DNA of 64,000 nucleotides from Treponema sp. Lineage in GTDB: Bacteria > Spirochaetota > Spirochaetia > Treponematales > Treponemataceae. Positions 1 through 7,779 of this stretch are shown piece by piece. The first letter of the stretch is position 1. Every line of letters begins with the position of its first letter. Made by a program: the position numbers and the translations under genes. The notes under the pieces are model-generated. The model worked only from the letters and a program-made list of their open reading frames with translations, was not told where the DNA came from and made no database searches. The stretch is from positions 49,840 to 113,839 of the forward strand of contig JAFSJX010000084.1 in NCBI GenBank assembly GCA_017449285.1, written 5' to 3'.

Positions 1-1609
1 AGGACTTTTGATTCGGGCCGCCTTTTGCCGCATATTCCCATTCTGACTCCGTCGGCAGTCGATAGCCGTTTGAGGATTTGTTCCAATACACATAGCCGCT
101 TGCAGAATAATCGCGGTATACCGTCGAATACGATGAGTCAGAATAATAGCAGGGAGTAAGCCCTTTCATCTCGCTATAGGCATTGCACCAGGTAACCGCT
201 TCATACCATGAAACTTTTGTCGCAGGTTCCCAGTCTGTATAGCTATCGTTTGTTGTAACGCCTTTGCTTGCAGAGCCTACATTCCAATCAGTTTCCTGTG
301 AGGCAGCCCATGTTCTTACTTCTGTCCACAGTTCATACGTGATTTCAAATTTTCCCAGATAAAAATCTTGCGTGAGTGTTACATCATGAGTTCCGCCTTG
401 GCTGAATGTACCTCCAGCTACATACACCATCGAAGAGCGCAAATCATCATTTTCCCAAGAACCGTAATCCACGCCCCACTGTGCATACAACGCCACATCC
501 CCTGTCACGGTCATCGTATTTCCCGCGCTGTAGCCTTGTCCTTCTCCGTCGGCTCTTGTATTCCATTTGGTGAATGCATAACCGGTCTTCTCAAGGTTGC
601 CTGTGTTTCCGCTCACCGCGTAAGAGCTTCCCTTATCCACGCTCACACTTTCAGGCACAGCCCCGCCAGTCGCTCCGTTTGCGTAATATGTAATCGTACA
701 TTGGACAGCCTGCCATTTTGCGTAGAGCGTGATGTCGCCGGTCACTGTGTAAGGGAAAGCAACTTTGCTTCCTTCGGCAAAATCTGCTGTCGTGTACCAT
801 CCTTCAAGGCTTGCATCTGTTTTTGTGGTCACAGGAGAAGATTCAATGTAGCCTGTTTGGTGACTTGTTATGGCACTTCCGCCGTTTGTGACGAATGTGA
901 CCTTGTAAATCTGCTGCCATTTTGCATAAAAAGTCGTATCTCCTGTCAGTGTGAGCGGAAATCCCACCGTCTGGGTCAGTGCGGAATCCCTGTACCAACT
1001 AACAAAAGTGTATCCGTCGCGGGAAGTTTCGGGGGCACTTTCAATTGTTGCCGTCCTGTAGCCTGCAACCTCACTTCCGCCGTTTGTTTCAAAAGTCACC
1101 TGATAAGTTGCGAGCCATTTCGCATAGAGCGTCACAGGCTTTGTTACCGTGTAGGGAAAATTGACTGGATTGCCAGAAAAGTCGGATTTTGTGTACCAGC
1201 CTGCGAAGATGTAATTCGTCCGACTCGTATCGGGTTCTGCCTGAATTATGCCCGTCTTGTAAGATTCTATCTCGTCCCCGCCGTTCGTCTCAAAACTTAC
1301 GGTAAATTCCTGATACCACTTTGCATAAAGCATTGTGTCTTCGTTAATTTCGAGAGGAAAACTGACAGCTGAATCGGAAAAATCAGACTTTTTGTGCCAG
1401 CTTTCAAAAGTGTAATCCGCACGGCTCGTGAAAGGTGCTTCTTTGATTTCGCTGGTTCTGTATGAGTCAACCGCAGAGCCACCGTTCACAGAAAAACTCA
1501 CCTTGTACAATCCCGTAGCTCCGATAAAAAGAGGATTGTCGCAGGAAGTCAGTAAATTGAAAATTGAAAGTTGAAAAATGAAAAATAAAAAAGCGAAAAA
1601 TCTCTTCAT
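1..1609 (-). CDS. Repeat lipoprotein with formylglycine-generating-enzyme-like domain (partial)
   Basis: The frame is open from the ATG at 1609 to the window edge (536 codons, 3' end missing). The N-terminus is a lipoprotein signal ending in L-T-S-C with the lipidated Cys at about residue 23. Five tandem repeats of about 65 residues follow (roughly 35-378). Each has a V-x-F-x-x-N-G-G start and a L-Y-A-K-W end, the pattern of the InlB B / Listeria-Bacteroides repeat (Flg_new, PF09479). From about 393 the sequence matches the FGE-sulfatase (SUMF1) fold, with M-V-x-V-x-G-G-T-F and Y-R-L-P-T-E-S-E-W-E-Y-A. Any catalytic cysteines would lie beyond the edge, so enzyme activity cannot be judged; many such proteins are surface or binding proteins. 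A perfect AGGAG lies 6 bases before the ATG, and the gene starts 9 bases after the upstream CsgG-like gene, so the two are probably cotranscribed. Confidence 0.85.
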   Translation of the reverse strand, partial: MKRFFAFLFFIFQLSIFNLLTSCDNPLFIGATGLYKVSFSVNGGSAVDSYRTSEIKEAPFTSRADYTFESWHKKSDFSDSAVSFPLEINEDTMLYAKWYQEFTVSFETNGGDEIESYKTGIIQAEPDTSRTNYIFAGWYTKSDFSGNPVNFPYTVTKPVTLYAKWLATYQVTFETNGGSEVAGYRTATIESAPETSRDGYTFVSWYRDSALTQTVGFPLTLTGDTTFYAKWQQIYKVTFVTNGGSAITSHQTGYIESSPVTTKTDASLEGWYTTADFAEGSKVAFPYTVTGDITLYAKWQAVQCTITYYANGATGGAVPESVSVDKGSSYAVSGNTGNLEKTGYAFTKWNTRADGEGQGYSAGNTMTVTGDVALYAQWGVDYGSWENDDLRSSMVYVAGGTFSQGGTHDVTLTQDFYLGKFEITYELWTEVRTWAASQETDWNVGSASKGVTTNDSYTDWEPATKVSWYEAVTWCNAYSEMKGLTPCYYSDSSYSTVYRDYSASGYVYWNKSSNGYRLPTESEWEYAAKGGPNQKS

Positions 1610-1618
1610 AAAAATCTC

Positions 1619-2527
1619 CTAAAACCTGAATCCTGCGCCAAGTCCTGCGCCGAACATGTACGGATAGCCGCCTCGAAGAATCGGCTCAACATAAAAATTA
1701 CCGAGTGGAATTCTGAATCCGAGAGCAAGTCCTGCACTTACGGCCGTCTTGAAATCTGAATTGACCAGAAGAAGTTCCGCACCGCCCTGACCTTCAACGA
1801 AAACCCCTGCGCTTGGCTCGCCTGTCGGAGAAACGACATACCAGCGTAAAAATCCAAGAGGCTCAATCGCATAAATCGTGTTGTATTTTTCAAAAGAATC
1901 ATAACTGACAATCGCTTTCACGCCCAGAGAAAATTTTCGGGTCAGGCTGTAGTCAAAGCTGATTCCGCCGGCGGGAGAAATGCCGGACACAGAATTTTTG
2001 TTCGCCTCAACGATAAATCCCAACGATGATTTGTAAATTGTTGCCGCATGATGAAGCAGCTGCTCTGTGCGCGAAGAGCGGGCGACCTCGTATTTTTTGA
2101 AAAGGGCATACGAACCTGTCGCCACGGAAAGCATTTTTACCTGCAGCAGATACTTATTGTCCAGTTCATCAAGCGCGCCAAAGACAATCGCATGTGCGCC
2201 CAACCGCTCGCAGATGGAAAGGGCCGTACTGTCACTCACCGCACCGCTTATATGAAAGTCAAGTTCTTTTTCAACCTTATCCATGTGCTGGCGGGTCACC
2301 ACCTGCAGCGTGGAATGTTCAAAAATCATCGCGGTAAGCTGGCTGCTTATATACGCGCTCATTTCCTCCGCGTCCGCCGCAAAGTCAAGTATTGCGATGA
2401 CTTCCCTTTTCTCGCAGCGTGCGGCTATGTCCTTGCTCACCTGTACCAGCGTTTCGTCAAGATTCTGTCTGGCAAAACACGGTAGAACAACAAATAGTGC
2501 CAGCACAAAAAACAGTATTCTCTTCAT
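1619..2527 (-). CDS. CsgG/LpoB-like surface protein with C-terminal beta-barrel
   Basis: 302 aa with a Sec signal peptide (about 1-20). Residues about 40-150 fit the CsgG / TolB-N-like domain common in spirochaetes: V-I-A-I-L-D-F, a region predicting a regulatory residue stretch Q-V-V-T-R-Q, then L-G-A-H-A-I-V-F-G. Residues about 175-302 are alternating glycine-rich strands ending in R-F, typical of a small outer-membrane barrel. The likely place is periplasm/outer membrane; function is not known. It is first of two genes, directly upstream of the repeat lipoprotein, and divergent from an XRE regulator whose putative operators lie between them, so that regulator may control it (inference). 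Confidence 0.7.
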   Translation of the reverse strand: MKRILFFVLALFVVLPCFARQNLDETLVQVSKDIAARCEKREVIAILDFAADAEEMSAYISSQLTAMIFEHSTLQVVTRQHMDKVEKELDFHISGAVSDSTALSICERLGAHAIVFGALDELDNKYLLQVKMLSVATGSYALFKKYEVARSSRTEQLLHHAATIYKSSLGFIVEANKNSVSGISPAGGISFDYSLTRKFSLGVKAIVSYDSFEKYNTIYAIEPLGFLRWYVVSPTGEPSAGVFVEGQGGAELLLVNSDFKTAVSAGLALGFRIPLGNFYVEPILRGGYPYMFGAGLGAGFRF

Positions 2528-2574
2528 TTTCCACTCACCGCCATTGTTGTTAGGAGTATAAAGCCATTTCCAAA

Positions 2575-2590
2575 CGTCTAATTAAGCGTC
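2575..2590. promoter_or_regulatory. Candidate operator, distal site
   Basis: An imperfect 16-bp palindrome with matching ACG/CGT ends and a TAATTA core. It shares TAATTAAG with the perfect palindrome at 2648-2659. It lies close to the start of the leftward CsgG-like gene. Assigning it to the neighbouring XRE protein is inference. Confidence 0.4.
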
Positions 2591-2647
2591 TTATCTTCTA
2601 TGATTTTCATTATACACTTATAAAAGCGCATTTGCAAGAAAAATGAC

Positions 2648-2664
2648 ACTTAATTAAGTACAAT
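2648..2664 (+). promoter_or_regulatory. XRE gene -10 box with overlapping operator palindrome
   Basis: ACTTAATTAAGT (2648-2659) is a perfect 12-bp palindrome running into the -10 hexamer TACAAT (2659-2664). The hexamer ends 7 bases before the ATG at 2672 and there is no Shine-Dalgarno sequence, so the transcript should begin at the start codon. A repressor bound here would block the promoter. Confidence 0.55.
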
Positions 2665-2671
2665 TTTTATC

Positions 2672-3028
2672 ATGAGTTTTTCTGAAAATCTTCGGGATGT
2701 GCTTGATTTCCGGGGAATGCAAATAAAGGAATTATCTGCAAAGACTGGCATCAGCAAAAACACTATTGACAATTATCTTTCAGGACAAAAATCCCTGCCA
2801 AATGTCGAAAATGGAGTAAAAATCGCAAAAATGCTGGGAGTTACTGTTGAATATCTTGTAACAAGGGAAAATCCGTCTTTTGACTCAGAAATTCAGAACT
2901 TTCGCAGCAAAAATCACCAATCTTTTTTTGATTCTGATTTCACCGAAATCTTTCGGGATTTGAAGCATCTCAAAAAATCCGACTTCGACTCCATCCGCAC
3001 CATCGTCAAATCCCTCGCGGAACGGTAA
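2672..3028 (+). CDS. XRE-family transcriptional regulator
   Basis: 118 aa. Residues about 5-62 form a Cro/CI helix-turn-helix (HTH_3): L-S-A-K-T-G-I-S-K-N-T-I-D-N-Y-L-S-G has the usual recognition-helix pattern, followed by A-K-M-L-G-V-T-V-E-Y-L. The C-terminal half (65-118) is polar with no domain I recognise. It stands alone on the + strand between two leftward genes, apparently leaderless, with a palindrome over its own promoter, which suggests autoregulation. No phage, toxin or plasmid genes surround it. A run of ten C bases (3034-3043) follows six bases after the stop codon's first base region, just downstream of the gene. Confidence 0.85.
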   Translation: MSFSENLRDVLDFRGMQIKELSAKTGISKNTIDNYLSGQKSLPNVENGVKIAKMLGVTVEYLVTRENPSFDSEIQNFRSKNHQSFFDSDFTEIFRDLKHLKKSDFDSIRTIVKSLAER

Positions 3029-3050
3029 AACTGCCCCCCCCCCTCGCGTC

Positions 3051-5258
3051 TTAAAACAATTTCTTCAGCGCGTTCTTCGCCGCATCGGTGGCGGCTGATT
3101 TTCCTGCGTTGGCGGCGGCGGAGGCAAGTTCCTTTTTCTTGGATTCAAGTTGGGCGTTCAAGGCTTTTATGCTGCCATCGGAACTGTTAAGCGAATCAGT
3201 AATACCAGCAAATTCAAGGATTTTGGTCGATGCGCCGCCGGTCGCTTTTTCAAGTTCTTCCTGCGCTTTTTTCATGGCGACTCTGCTGGCTTCGGTTACG
3301 GCTTCGCTTGCCATGCTCTTCATCGCGCCCATCAGTTTTTTGTCCAAATCGGAAGTGATGTCAAGGTCAATGCCAGAACTGGGGCTGAACCCGACTTTTG
3401 CGCCAAGGGTCAAATCTTTTATCGTAGCAAGTGCGTTCTGGTACAAGCGGTCGGCAGTTTCGTTGGAAAGAGCGGCAGCGGTTACGGTCACATCGTTCAT
3501 GTTGAACAGGCTGCTCACGCTAAAGCCAAAGTCCTCGTTCGCCGTAAGCCGCGCGGTTATTCCCGTAATGCCCGCCAGAGAGGGAACGCCGTCCGCTGAA
3601 ACCGTCTTGGTCATATCCATGCTGAACGGATAATTGTTTCCCGAATAGTCAGCCGTAATCAGCGGGTTTGGAGAACTCGTGCGCGCGTCAACCGTAAGCC
3701 CCGCGTTGTGAACCTGCTTTTCGGTGGTGTATGAGCCTTTCGCAATCATCGGCTCTCCGCGTTTATCCATGTCGTTTGAAATATTGGTCGCCGTTGCCTC
3801 CAGCCCAAGTCCCGAAGCGGCAAGCCGTTCAATCAGGAATGTCGGAACTTTGTCTGCCTTCCAGTACACATCGCGCCCATACAGACGCCCCGTAACGCCT
3901 TTTTTCTTTGCCCCGGAAGATTCGCCGTTTCCCGCATTTTTCATGCCACCTGCGTAATCGGTCGCTTCTTTTAGATAGGGATAATATTTTCCGAGCAGGT
4001 CGTAGGCAACGCTGTCAAGGCAGGAAGCAAGAATTCCTTTCGCGGTGTCTCCGTCAAAAGAGGCGTACATATTGAATTTGTCACTGATAAGTTTTTTGTC
4101 GGCGGCAATCGCATCGGTCAGTTCCGTAGAAAGAGACTTAACTTTATCCGCATCTTTTTGAATCGAGTTAGTGACGCTCTCCACATTTGACTTGACGCTG
4201 TTTCCCGTCTGAATCGCATTGCTCACTTTTGTCAGCGCGTCCTGAATCTGCGCGGGTGTGTTCAGGTTGTTCACGTTAAGTTTCGCAAGGCTTTCCGCCG
4301 CGTTCTGAAAATCCTTTACCTGTTTCTCAATTTCTGCGGGCTTTTCTTTCCACGTGGCAATCATCGTCTGCACTTCGCTTTCCACCAGTTTCGCCGTTTC
4401 CGCTGACTTAAAATTCTCTTTTATGTCTTCTGCAACGTTCTGCGGATTATAGGCAGCAAACGCATTGACCAGATTTTCCTTCGCGTTTTCCAGCGCAGTT
4501 CCGCTTTTTTCTTTGAGCGACGTGTAGAATCCGCTCTCATCAACCTGTTCCGCAATCTTCTGTTTGAGCAGTTTCCCGGTCAGTTTACCCGAAGTCGTCC
4601 GCTCCGTGCCAATCGCAACGCCTGCAATCTCAATATTTTCCGCATCAAACCGTCCGCGAAGCAGTTGGGTCAGATTGAAATTCAGGTCAAGGTTGTCAAA
4701 CTGAAAGATATTTTTCATCGGCTCGTCTTTGTTTGCCTGCGCAAGATTCTTCACGTTGATTTGCGCGCCAAAAATCTCCACGTTCACCTGACCGATGTCG
4801 CACTTTGCCTCAAAAATATTTTCCATCACCGTCTTGATTGCAAGTTTCGTCATCGGATTTTTAAACGCCGTCACCAGAATGCCGACCACCGCAATAAAAA
4901 TCGCCGCGGCAGCAAAAGGCACGAATCTGAACCGCGTCTTTTTGTTGTGGCTGATTGCCTTCGCCATCTCTTTTAAGCGGGTCATGTCTTTTTTGCTGAA
5001 TTCCAGTTCCTGCGAAATAGCGACTTTCGCCCGCTTTCCCGCGGATTCCACGGGCGTATACAGCGAAGATAAAAATTCCCGGTCTTCGTTGATGTACACT
5101 TTTTTGAGCATTTTTGCCAGCTGCTTTTCGGTGTACGCTTTTTTGAGCAGTTTGGGAAGTTTTTTCGCGCTCACCATTTTTGGCTGTTTTTTCATTTTTT
5201 CTGAAACTTCGGTGTTTGAACTTGTCGAAATCAATGAGTCATCTTTTTTATTCGCCAT
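3051..5258 (-). CDS. TIGR03545 family protein
   Basis: 735 aa, matching the spirochaete family TIGR03545, whose members are usually encoded next to TIGR03546. It has a charged, Lys-rich N-terminus (1-100), one hydrophobic segment at about 106-128, then a long periplasmic region. That region includes an AsmA-like stretch (about 150-215) and an extended helical region rich in Ala/Lys/Asn (about 220-400), then beta-rich sequence and an Ala/Lys coiled tail. The likely topology is a bitopic inner-membrane protein reaching into the periplasm. The start is 3 bases after the TIGR03546 stop, so the pair is translated from one mRNA. Function is unknown; an envelope role is inferred from topology only. 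Confidence 0.8.
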   Translation of the reverse strand: MANKKDDSLISTSSNTEVSEKMKKQPKMVSAKKLPKLLKKAYTEKQLAKMLKKVYINEDREFLSSLYTPVESAGKRAKVAISQELEFSKKDMTRLKEMAKAISHNKKTRFRFVPFAAAAIFIAVVGILVTAFKNPMTKLAIKTVMENIFEAKCDIGQVNVEIFGAQINVKNLAQANKDEPMKNIFQFDNLDLNFNLTQLLRGRFDAENIEIAGVAIGTERTTSGKLTGKLLKQKIAEQVDESGFYTSLKEKSGTALENAKENLVNAFAAYNPQNVAEDIKENFKSAETAKLVESEVQTMIATWKEKPAEIEKQVKDFQNAAESLAKLNVNNLNTPAQIQDALTKVSNAIQTGNSVKSNVESVTNSIQKDADKVKSLSTELTDAIAADKKLISDKFNMYASFDGDTAKGILASCLDSVAYDLLGKYYPYLKEATDYAGGMKNAGNGESSGAKKKGVTGRLYGRDVYWKADKVPTFLIERLAASGLGLEATATNISNDMDKRGEPMIAKGSYTTEKQVHNAGLTVDARTSSPNPLITADYSGNNYPFSMDMTKTVSADGVPSLAGITGITARLTANEDFGFSVSSLFNMNDVTVTAAALSNETADRLYQNALATIKDLTLGAKVGFSPSSGIDLDITSDLDKKLMGAMKSMASEAVTEASRVAMKKAQEELEKATGGASTKILEFAGITDSLNSSDGSIKALNAQLESKKKELASAAANAGKSAATDAAKNALKKLF

Positions 5259-5261
5259 AAC

Positions 5262-5771
5262 CTACTCCTGAACCTGTTCTGCAATAGAAGAAAGTGTCGG
5301 AATGCTGCCGATTGCTTTGATAATCGGTGTTTTCCGCAAAATCGGAACGGCATATTTCCGCCACAATTTGAGCAGCACACGGGAAAGAATATTCACGGGA
5401 ATGTAGAGCAAAAGCCCCGCAAGGAACGACCCCATGACCACAGAATTATTGAATTTTGTAAACGCCACGAACGGAATGTCGAACAGCGTCCCGAAAAAAT
5501 CCGACAGACTCGGAATCGTCAGGAACGCATAGCCGATTTTGTCAAACAATGGGTCAAATGCGACGGCAATCGCCGAGCCAAACAAAATCATCAGAAGATA
5601 CGCCGCCTTATTGAATCGCACGAACAAACAGAATACAAACACCACATACCAAAGCAGATTATTCTTTGGCATCAGTCCCAATAAAAGTCCGATTGAAACG
5701 GCGTGGGCGATTTCTCCGGGATGAGAATTTGAGCACAACGCCTTAAATAATTTTACGATAGTCTGTAACAT
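5262..5771 (-). CDS. TIGR03546 family membrane protein
   Basis: 169 aa with several hydrophobic stretches (about 22-60, 62-80, 100-125), so an integral membrane protein. The N-terminal H-P-G-E-I-A-H-A-V-S-I-G-L-L-L-G-L-M-P-K-N-N stretch and the pairing with TIGR03545 identify the family. There is no Shine-Dalgarno; an extended -10 (TGATATAAT) ends 6 bases before the ATG, so the mRNA should be leaderless. Divergent from the NeuB-like gene. Confidence 0.8.
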   Translation of the reverse strand: MLQTIVKLFKALCSNSHPGEIAHAVSIGLLLGLMPKNNLLWYVVFVFCLFVRFNKAAYLLMILFGSAIAVAFDPLFDKIGYAFLTIPSLSDFFGTLFDIPFVAFTKFNNSVVMGSFLAGLLLYIPVNILSRVLLKLWRKYAVPILRKTPIIKAIGSIPTLSSIAEQVQE

Positions 5772-5777
5772 ACTTCT

Positions 5778-5786
5778 ATTATATCA
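5778..5786 (-). promoter_or_regulatory. Extended -10 promoter of the TIGR03546-TIGR03545 operon
   Basis: On the minus strand, TGATATAAT ends 6 bases before the ATG at 5771. No good -35 is visible at 16-18 bases, which an extended -10 can offset. Transcription would begin at the start codon. Confidence 0.6.
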
Positions 5787-5812
5787 CACTTTCTTTTTTT
5801 TGGTTATATTAT

Positions 5813-5818
5813 TATAGT
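5813..5818 (+). promoter_or_regulatory. -10 box of the NeuB-like gene
   Basis: TATAGT ends 7 bases before the ATG at 5826; the whole region is A/T and lacks any purine-rich ribosome binding site. The -35 is poor, so this call leans on spacing. Confidence 0.45.
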
Positions 5819-5825
5819 ATTATTT

Positions 5826-6929
5826 ATGATTATTGTCGCAGAAATCGGAACTTCGCACGGAGGTTCTCTCGAAAAAGCAAAAAAATTGATTGACACGGCT
5901 GTTGAATCTGGCGCGGATGCCGTCAAACTGCAATGGGTGTATGCGGACGAAATTCTCCACCCCGACACAGGATTTGTTTCGCTTCCCACGGGGAATATCC
6001 GCCTGTACGACCGATTTAAGGAACTGGAAGTGCCACCCGCATTTTTTTCAGAATGCCGTTCCTATGCGCACCAAAAAGGAGTCCAGTTTATCTGCTCGCC
6101 GTTCGGACTACGGAGCCTTGAAGAACTGATTTCGATTCACCCTGACGCGATAAAAATTGCCTCGCCCGAGCTGAACCATATTCCGCTTTTAAAATCGCTG
6201 GCGCAATACCGCAAAAAAGAAGAGAAGATTCCCGTCGTTATTTCCAGCGGGGTCTCCACACTGGCCGACATTGAGGCCGCGCTTTCAATTCTGGGAACGG
6301 ACAATGTTACCCTGCTTCACTGCATCACCAGTTACCCCGCGCCCGAAAGCGAATACAATCTGCGCCTTGTGCGGACACTCTCTCAGGTTTTTGGCGTGCA
6401 GACGGGAGTGAGCGACCATTCCCTTGACCCGATACTTGTTCCGTCTTTGGGCGCGGCGATGGGGGCGGTTATGCTTGAAAAGCATATCACGCTTTCAAAA
6501 GAGACCGCCGGACTTGATGACCCCGTTGCGCTTGACGGCGAGCAATTTTCGCACATGTGCTATTGTGTGCGCCAGTGTAACGCAATCTTCCGCCGCTATG
6601 AGGATGCCGCCCCGCAAAAAATCATTTCGCAGATGGAAGACCTGTTCGGCACGGAAAAAGTGAGCGCGGCACTTGGTGACGGCATAAAACGCCTTGCTCC
6701 GAGCGAACGCGCCAATTACGGACGGACAAACCGAAGTCTGCACTATCTCCGTGCGATGAAAGCGGGCGAAAAAATCACCGCACAGGATATTGGCGTTCTG
6801 CGCACAGAAAAAGTGCTTACCCCCGGAATCAGCCCGCTTTTTTTGAATGATGTGCTTGGCGCAGTCATTACGAGAGGCACAGAAAACGGTGCGGGCGTTC
6901 AGTGGGACGATTTATTTCAGCGCGTATAA
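5826..6929 (+). CDS. NeuB-family nonulosonate (sialic/legionaminic acid-type) synthase
   Basis: 367 aa. The family condenses phosphoenolpyruvate with a six-carbon amino sugar to give a nine-carbon sialic-type acid. Visible signatures are the barrel start E-I-G-T-S-H-G-G, D-A-V-K-L-Q (PEP-binding Lys), I-K-I-A-S-P-E-L-N, S-S-G-V-S-T, L-L-H-C-I-T-S-Y-P-A-P, G-V-S-D-H-S and L-E-K-H-I-T-L. The last 60 residues or so (about 290-350) fit the SAF/antifreeze-like domain of NeuB. No neuA, neuC or sugar-modifying partner is in the window, so the exact product cannot be told. The 3' end overlaps the convergent coaX by 18 bases. Confidence 0.85.
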   Translation: MIIVAEIGTSHGGSLEKAKKLIDTAVESGADAVKLQWVYADEILHPDTGFVSLPTGNIRLYDRFKELEVPPAFFSECRSYAHQKGVQFICSPFGLRSLEELISIHPDAIKIASPELNHIPLLKSLAQYRKKEEKIPVVISSGVSTLADIEAALSILGTDNVTLLHCITSYPAPESEYNLRLVRTLSQVFGVQTGVSDHSLDPILVPSLGAAMGAVMLEKHITLSKETAGLDDPVALDGEQFSHMCYCVRQCNAIFRRYEDAAPQKIISQMEDLFGTEKVSAALGDGIKRLAPSERANYGRTNRSLHYLRAMKAGEKITAQDIGVLRTEKVLTPGISPLFLNDVLGAVITRGTENGAGVQWDDLFQRV

Positions 6930-7727
6930 TGCCACCCGCCTAAGTCCTTGCAGCGTAAATTCGCGGTCAAAATCCTCAAAGCAATCGACCAATGGCTGCA
7001 AGACACTGTTTAAGCCGCCCGTCGCCACCACATGAATATCGTCTTTTGAAACTCCCGTGCGGGCGGAAAGGTCATCTTTTGTGCGATTTATCATGTATTC
7101 AACCAACCCTTTGTAGCCCAAAATCACGCCCGCCTGAATGCACTCGATTGTGTTTGCGCCAAGGCTTGTGGGCGGGGCTTTCAGCTCAACAAGCGGAAGT
7201 TGCGCCGTATTTGAGGAAAGCGACTTTATTGCCGTTCCCAGCCCCGGCGCGATGGCAATGCCCTGCAAATGCGCATACTGGTCAACGGTGGTAAAAGTCA
7301 GGGCAGTTCCAAAATCAACCACAATCGTTGCCTTCTGAAACCGACACCATGCCTCAACAGCGTTACAAAGCAGGTCTGTTCCCACCTCATGCTCCGCCGG
7401 TGCCGGAAGCGTTATGGGAAGTTTTGCGTAAATGTCTTTGTTCACCAGCACGGGCTTTTTCCCCGAAAGGCGGCGCGCGACAGTAATAAACGTTCCAACC
7501 AACGCAGGTACGACAGAACTGACCGCCGACTGTGTGATAGCCGTCGTATCAAATCCTTCCGCACGGAGCAACATGGAAATGAACGAATAATATTCATCTC
7601 CCGTGCGCCGCGAGTCCGTACTGAACCGCCATTCGTGGAGCATCTTTCCCCGTTCGGTCACATCATCATTGTCCTCAAAAAGCGCGGCAACCACATTCGT
7701 GTTTCCAATATCAATCGCAAGCAACAT
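6912..7727 (-). CDS. coaX: Type III pantothenate kinase
   Basis: 271 aa, usual CoaX length. It phosphorylates pantothenate, the first step of coenzyme A synthesis. The N-terminal D-I-G-N-T-N phosphate loop of the ASKHA fold is clear, as are H-E-V-G-T-D-L (about 115), V-V-D-F-G-T-A-L-T-F (about 136) and A-T-G-G-L (about 235). An AGAGG ribosome binding site precedes the ATG. Its promoter shares its -10 bases with hisS on the other strand. The 3' end overlaps the convergent NeuB-like gene. Confidence 0.93.
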   Translation of the reverse strand: MLLAIDIGNTNVVAALFEDNDDVTERGKMLHEWRFSTDSRRTGDEYYSFISMLLRAEGFDTTAITQSAVSSVVPALVGTFITVARRLSGKKPVLVNKDIYAKLPITLPAPAEHEVGTDLLCNAVEAWCRFQKATIVVDFGTALTFTTVDQYAHLQGIAIAPGLGTAIKSLSSNTAQLPLVELKAPPTSLGANTIECIQAGVILGYKGLVEYMINRTKDDLSARTGVSKDDIHVVATGGLNSVLQPLVDCFEDFDREFTLQGLRRVALYALK

Positions 7728-7755
7728 TGTACAAAACCTCTTTTTCTGCTAGTAT
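7727..7755 (+). promoter_or_regulatory. hisS promoter (leaderless)
   Basis: TTGTAC (7727-7732), 17-base spacer, TAGTAT (7750-7755), then 6 bases to the ATG at 7762. No Shine-Dalgarno. The -10 overlaps the coaX -10 on the other strand. Confidence 0.7.
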
Positions 7756-7779
7756 ATCGCTATGGCACAGTTGATTCAA
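7751..7779 (-). promoter_or_regulatory. coaX promoter
   Basis: On the minus strand TTGAAT (7779-7774), 17-base spacer, TATACT (7756-7751). The -35 lies inside the hisS coding start and the -10 uses the same base pairs as the hisS -10. The short leader carries AGAGG. Confidence 0.6.

Noticed and set aside
368..1372. A 334-codon open frame on the plus strand
   Set aside because: It is the antisense shadow of the InlB-repeat lipoprotein; it has no ribosome binding site, and its Cys-rich content comes from the repeats.
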